A DNA stretch of 64,000 nt from positions 2,232,001-2,296,000 of the forward strand of contig NZ_CP086068.1 in NCBI RefSeq assembly GCF_020783335.1, written 5' to 3'. The position numbers were made by a program, and so were the translations under genes. Positions 61,878 through 64,000 of the stretch are shown piece after piece. Origin of the DNA: Mucilaginibacter daejeonensis. GTDB lineage: Bacteria; Bacteroidota; Bacteroidia; Sphingobacteriales; Sphingobacteriaceae. Position 1 is the stretch's first letter; each line of letters starts with the position of its first letter. Under the pieces are notes generated by a model. It was not told the DNA's origin. It saw nothing but the letters and a program-made list of their open reading frames with translations, and searched no databases.

Positions 61878-63656
61878 TTACAAGAATATAGGTCTGTCCA
61901 ATTTCATGGCTATGCGGTATGCCGCGTTCATCAAACCTACGTGGCTGTATGCCTGCGGGAAGTTACCCCATTGGCTGCCATCCTCATGAGCCACATCCTC
62001 GCTGAACAGCAATAGGTGATTACTGTATTTGATGATGTTCTCGAACTCGCGAATGGCATCGTCCACACGGCCAACACAGGCCAATGCTTCTACATACCAA
62101 AACGCACAGATCAGAAATGTGGTCTTTGGCTTACCAAAATCATCGGCGTGCAGGTAGCGGTAGAAGAGGCCGTGCTCGGTCCTTAACTCAGCTTCCAATG
62201 CTTTCAAGTGATCTTTGGCACGATCAGACGTCGGATCAAGATAGTTCATCATGATCAACTGTAGCGTACTGGCATCTAAATGTTTACTACCAGCAGCATT
62301 AGTATATACTTTACGTTCAGGGTCATAACAACTTTCGATGTGAGCAGCGGCACGTTCTTTCATGGCGATAGCACGGTTGATCAGCTCCTCGTTGTTGATC
62401 GTACGTGCCATCTTTTCGGCAGCCGATGCACCGGCCCATTGGAACAGGTTACTATAGCAATGAATGTTGGCCATATTACGGAATTCCCATATACCCGCGT
62501 CCTTTTCATCAATGGTACGCTCGATCTTGCTTAATAGATAGTCCACCCATTTGGCCGAATCCTTACGCTCGTCAATGATAAAACGATGATCGGTATACAA
62601 AGGCAGTACCGACACTAATACTTGTCCGTAAATATCGTTTTGAATGTGCTCTGATGCCTGGTTGCCGATCCGCACCGGCTGGTTGCCTTCATAACCTTCC
62701 AGGTCAACGGTATACTCTTCCAGGTCGTGCTCGCCGGCTATGCCGTACAGTGGCTGATAGCGAAAATTCTCAGAAAAAGAAATGTCGGTCACGTAATTAA
62801 AGTACTTCTCCATTTCCTCAAAATGCCCGATGTGATTGAGCGAGCTGATCACATAGAATGTGTCGCGCAGCCAGCAGTAACGGTAATCCCACGTACGCCC
62901 GCTACCCGGGTGCTCAGGCAGGCTGGTGGTACTGGCGGCAATGATCGCACCAGTATCTTCGTACTGGTGTATCTTCAAAGCCAGGGCCGAGCGGATCACA
63001 TAAGGCTGGTAGAAACCGGCAATGGATGAGTGCTTGATCCAACGGCGCCAGTATTGTACCGTCTCTCTCAAAAAGCGTTCAGCAGTGCTTATCAATGGAG
63101 CTTCCAACGGCTCGCCATAGGTAAGCACTAAATACTTACAGTCGTTAAGAATAAAGGCGTGATCATCAAATATGTAGCTGATCGGTATGTTGGTGGTCAG
63201 CCTGATGCGTTCCTCGCCACCCAGGTATTGAATGTGATTGCTTCCGCGGTTAACGGTCAATTCTTTTTTACCGTAATCGGTCACTGGACGGCATTTGACC
63301 CGCACTCGTGGCGAGCCTTCTAACACCTCGATCTTACGGATCAGCATGAGCGGCTTGTAATAACGCGCGTGTTCCTGAAAGCGCGGCGCAAAGTCGGTGA
63401 TGCGGTACTTGCCGCCCGCAGCGACCGTGATCTCGGTGATCAGTACGTTGGTATTCTCGAGGTAATATTGATTAGAAGTGTATTCCCCATCTGGAAGGAT
63501 CGAGAACTCGCCGCCTTTCTTTTTATCCAGCAATCCGCCGAAAACGAATGTGCTATCAAAACGTGGCCAGCAAAGCCAATCAACGTTCGTATTCTTATTA
63601 ATGTGTGCCAGGAAGGCGCAGTTTCCTATAATTCCGGTATTATACGTATGCTTCAT
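61878..63656 (-). CDS. GH15-family glucoamylase/trehalase-like enzyme
   Basis: A 592-residue glycoside hydrolase family 15 protein. The N-terminal DUF5911-like domain (GIIGNCAFLAHINKNTNVDWLCWPRFDS) and the alpha/alpha-toroid motifs (GSGRTWDYRYCWLRDTFYVISSLNHIG with the acid motif, YCIAD-like block GIWEFRNMANIHCYSNLFQWAGAS, and QWGNFPQAYSHVGLMNAAYRI) are typical of bacterial GH15 enzymes, many of which hydrolyse trehalose or alpha-glucans. No signal peptide, so it is cytoplasmic. The minus-strand promoter region lies right of 63656. Confidence 0.93.
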   Translation of the reverse strand: MKHTYNTGIIGNCAFLAHINKNTNVDWLCWPRFDSTFVFGGLLDKKKGGEFSILPDGEYTSNQYYLENTNVLITEITVAAGGKYRITDFAPRFQEHARYYKPLMLIRKIEVLEGSPRVRVKCRPVTDYGKKELTVNRGSNHIQYLGGEERIRLTTNIPISYIFDDHAFILNDCKYLVLTYGEPLEAPLISTAERFLRETVQYWRRWIKHSSIAGFYQPYVIRSALALKIHQYEDTGAIIAASTTSLPEHPGSGRTWDYRYCWLRDTFYVISSLNHIGHFEEMEKYFNYVTDISFSENFRYQPLYGIAGEHDLEEYTVDLEGYEGNQPVRIGNQASEHIQNDIYGQVLVSVLPLYTDHRFIIDERKDSAKWVDYLLSKIERTIDEKDAGIWEFRNMANIHCYSNLFQWAGASAAEKMARTINNEELINRAIAMKERAAAHIESCYDPERKVYTNAAGSKHLDASTLQLIMMNYLDPTSDRAKDHLKALEAELRTEHGLFYRYLHADDFGKPKTTFLICAFWYVEALACVGRVDDAIREFENIIKYSNHLLLFSEDVAHEDGSQWGNFPQAYSHVGLMNAAYRIAMKLDRPIFL

Positions 63657-64000
63657 CAGGTGATCAGTTGTTGGTCGGGGATGGTGCTATGAATTTCCCT
63701 TATGCAACAACAGACACCGCTTAATGTTGAAAGTATTTGGATATAATGAGGTGTGGTGTACGTAACCCTGACGATGGGATACACTATATGATATCATATA
63801 CTCGAATCCATACATTTGATGCTTTAGTTAAATACCACAAGTACAAAAGGTTAACTTAACAAGCTAAAAAAATTAAATTATTATTGGATGATCCAAAATT
63901 TATATATTTGAGTAAATAATTCGCTGCACAACTAATTTATTTTGCTGGATCACACCATTTTATAACTTCAGTTCGGCCTTATTATTAACTACCAATAAAC
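63657..64000. other. Right-edge intergenic region
   Basis: AT-rich, no gene seen. A good plus-strand -7 element (TATATTTG at 63903-63910) suggests that a plus-strand gene begins beyond the window edge. Confidence 0.5.
63903..63910 (+). promoter_or_regulatory. Putative promoter for a gene beyond the right edge
   Basis: TATATTTG matches TAnnTTTG and is followed by about 90 bases with no long open frame. A TTGG at 63884-63887 is a weak -33 candidate (15-base spacer). Confidence 0.4.

Noticed and set aside
1-64000. Mobile elements, CRISPR arrays, prophage or integrase genes
   Set aside because: No transposase, integrase, direct-repeat array or tRNA-flanked island was found; the tRNA-Arg has no integrase nearby.

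Overview
The window looks like a chromosomal segment of a free-living, polysaccharide-degrading Bacteroidota, most likely family Sphingobacteriaceae (Mucilaginibacter- or Pedobacter-like). The reasons are two complete SusC/SusD pairs, an ECF sigma/FecR/STN-receptor relay, many lipoproteins with CKK-type lipoboxes, glycoside hydrolases of the alpha-mannan families, and recurrent promoter motifs of the Bacteroidota form TAnnTTTG. The genus is an inference from protein style; I could not run a search.

Left part (1-4703): the first 24 codons of an exported, probably TonB-receptor-like protein run off the left edge, divergent from an OmpR-type response regulator/histidine kinase pair. Then come a PAP2 phosphatase, a membrane PAS protein with a histidine phosphoacceptor helix but no ATPase domain, and a small two-TM protein. 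4805-14405 is a cell-surface-signalling locus: ECF sigma factor, FecR anti-sigma factor, SusC with an N-terminal STN domain, SusD and a lipoprotein metzincin-type zinc protease. Its cargo is a protease rather than a glycosidase.

15026-31046 is the centrepiece, an alpha-mannan utilisation locus. It has a LacI-type regulator, a ROK sugar kinase, GH125 (exo-alpha-1,6-mannosidase), GH76 (endo-alpha-1,6-mannanase), an MFS sugar importer, SusC, SusD, a SusE-like lipoprotein, a second GH76 that is a lipoprotein, and GH31. The expected flow is surface cutting by the lipoprotein GH76, import by SusCD, periplasmic trimming by GH76/GH125/GH31, uptake by the MFS permease and phosphorylation by the ROK kinase. 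Two 14-bp LacI-like palindromes (16106-16119 and 21201-21214) fit one consensus and probably form the regulon. An unlinked GH92 alpha-mannosidase at 46904-49951 could debranch for the same substrate.

31363-44313 is mixed housekeeping: small hypothetical proteins, a DUF6766 membrane protein with an outer-membrane protein, tRNA-Arg(TCT), a MOSC-domain pseudogene with two separate lesions, MsrA, a second GAF/PAS protein with an ATPase-less phosphoacceptor helix, an epimerase-like protein, an SGNH esterase, two genes resembling non-phosphorylative L-fucose catabolism, and a small glycan cluster (GT8, GT2, flippase). 44314-52008 holds a SAM-I riboswitch in front of a cysteine desulfurase and a 1-Cys-like peroxiredoxin, a DUF2185 protein, the GH92 enzyme, and an omega-amidase/methionine aminotransferase pair. 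52099-64000 holds an ABC importer (binding lipoprotein, permease, ATPase), a choice-of-anchor-I lipoprotein, a sugar dehydrogenase with its cytochrome c, an exported Arg/Gly/Asn-rich protein, an aldo/keto reductase, an MBL-fold hydrolase and a GH15 enzyme.

I see no insertion sequence, phage, CRISPR array or plasmid feature. The points most worth a second look are the LacI operator pair, the recurrent ATPase-less histidine phosphoacceptor module, the SAM riboswitch/cysteine desulfurase pairing, and the protease-bearing SusCD locus.
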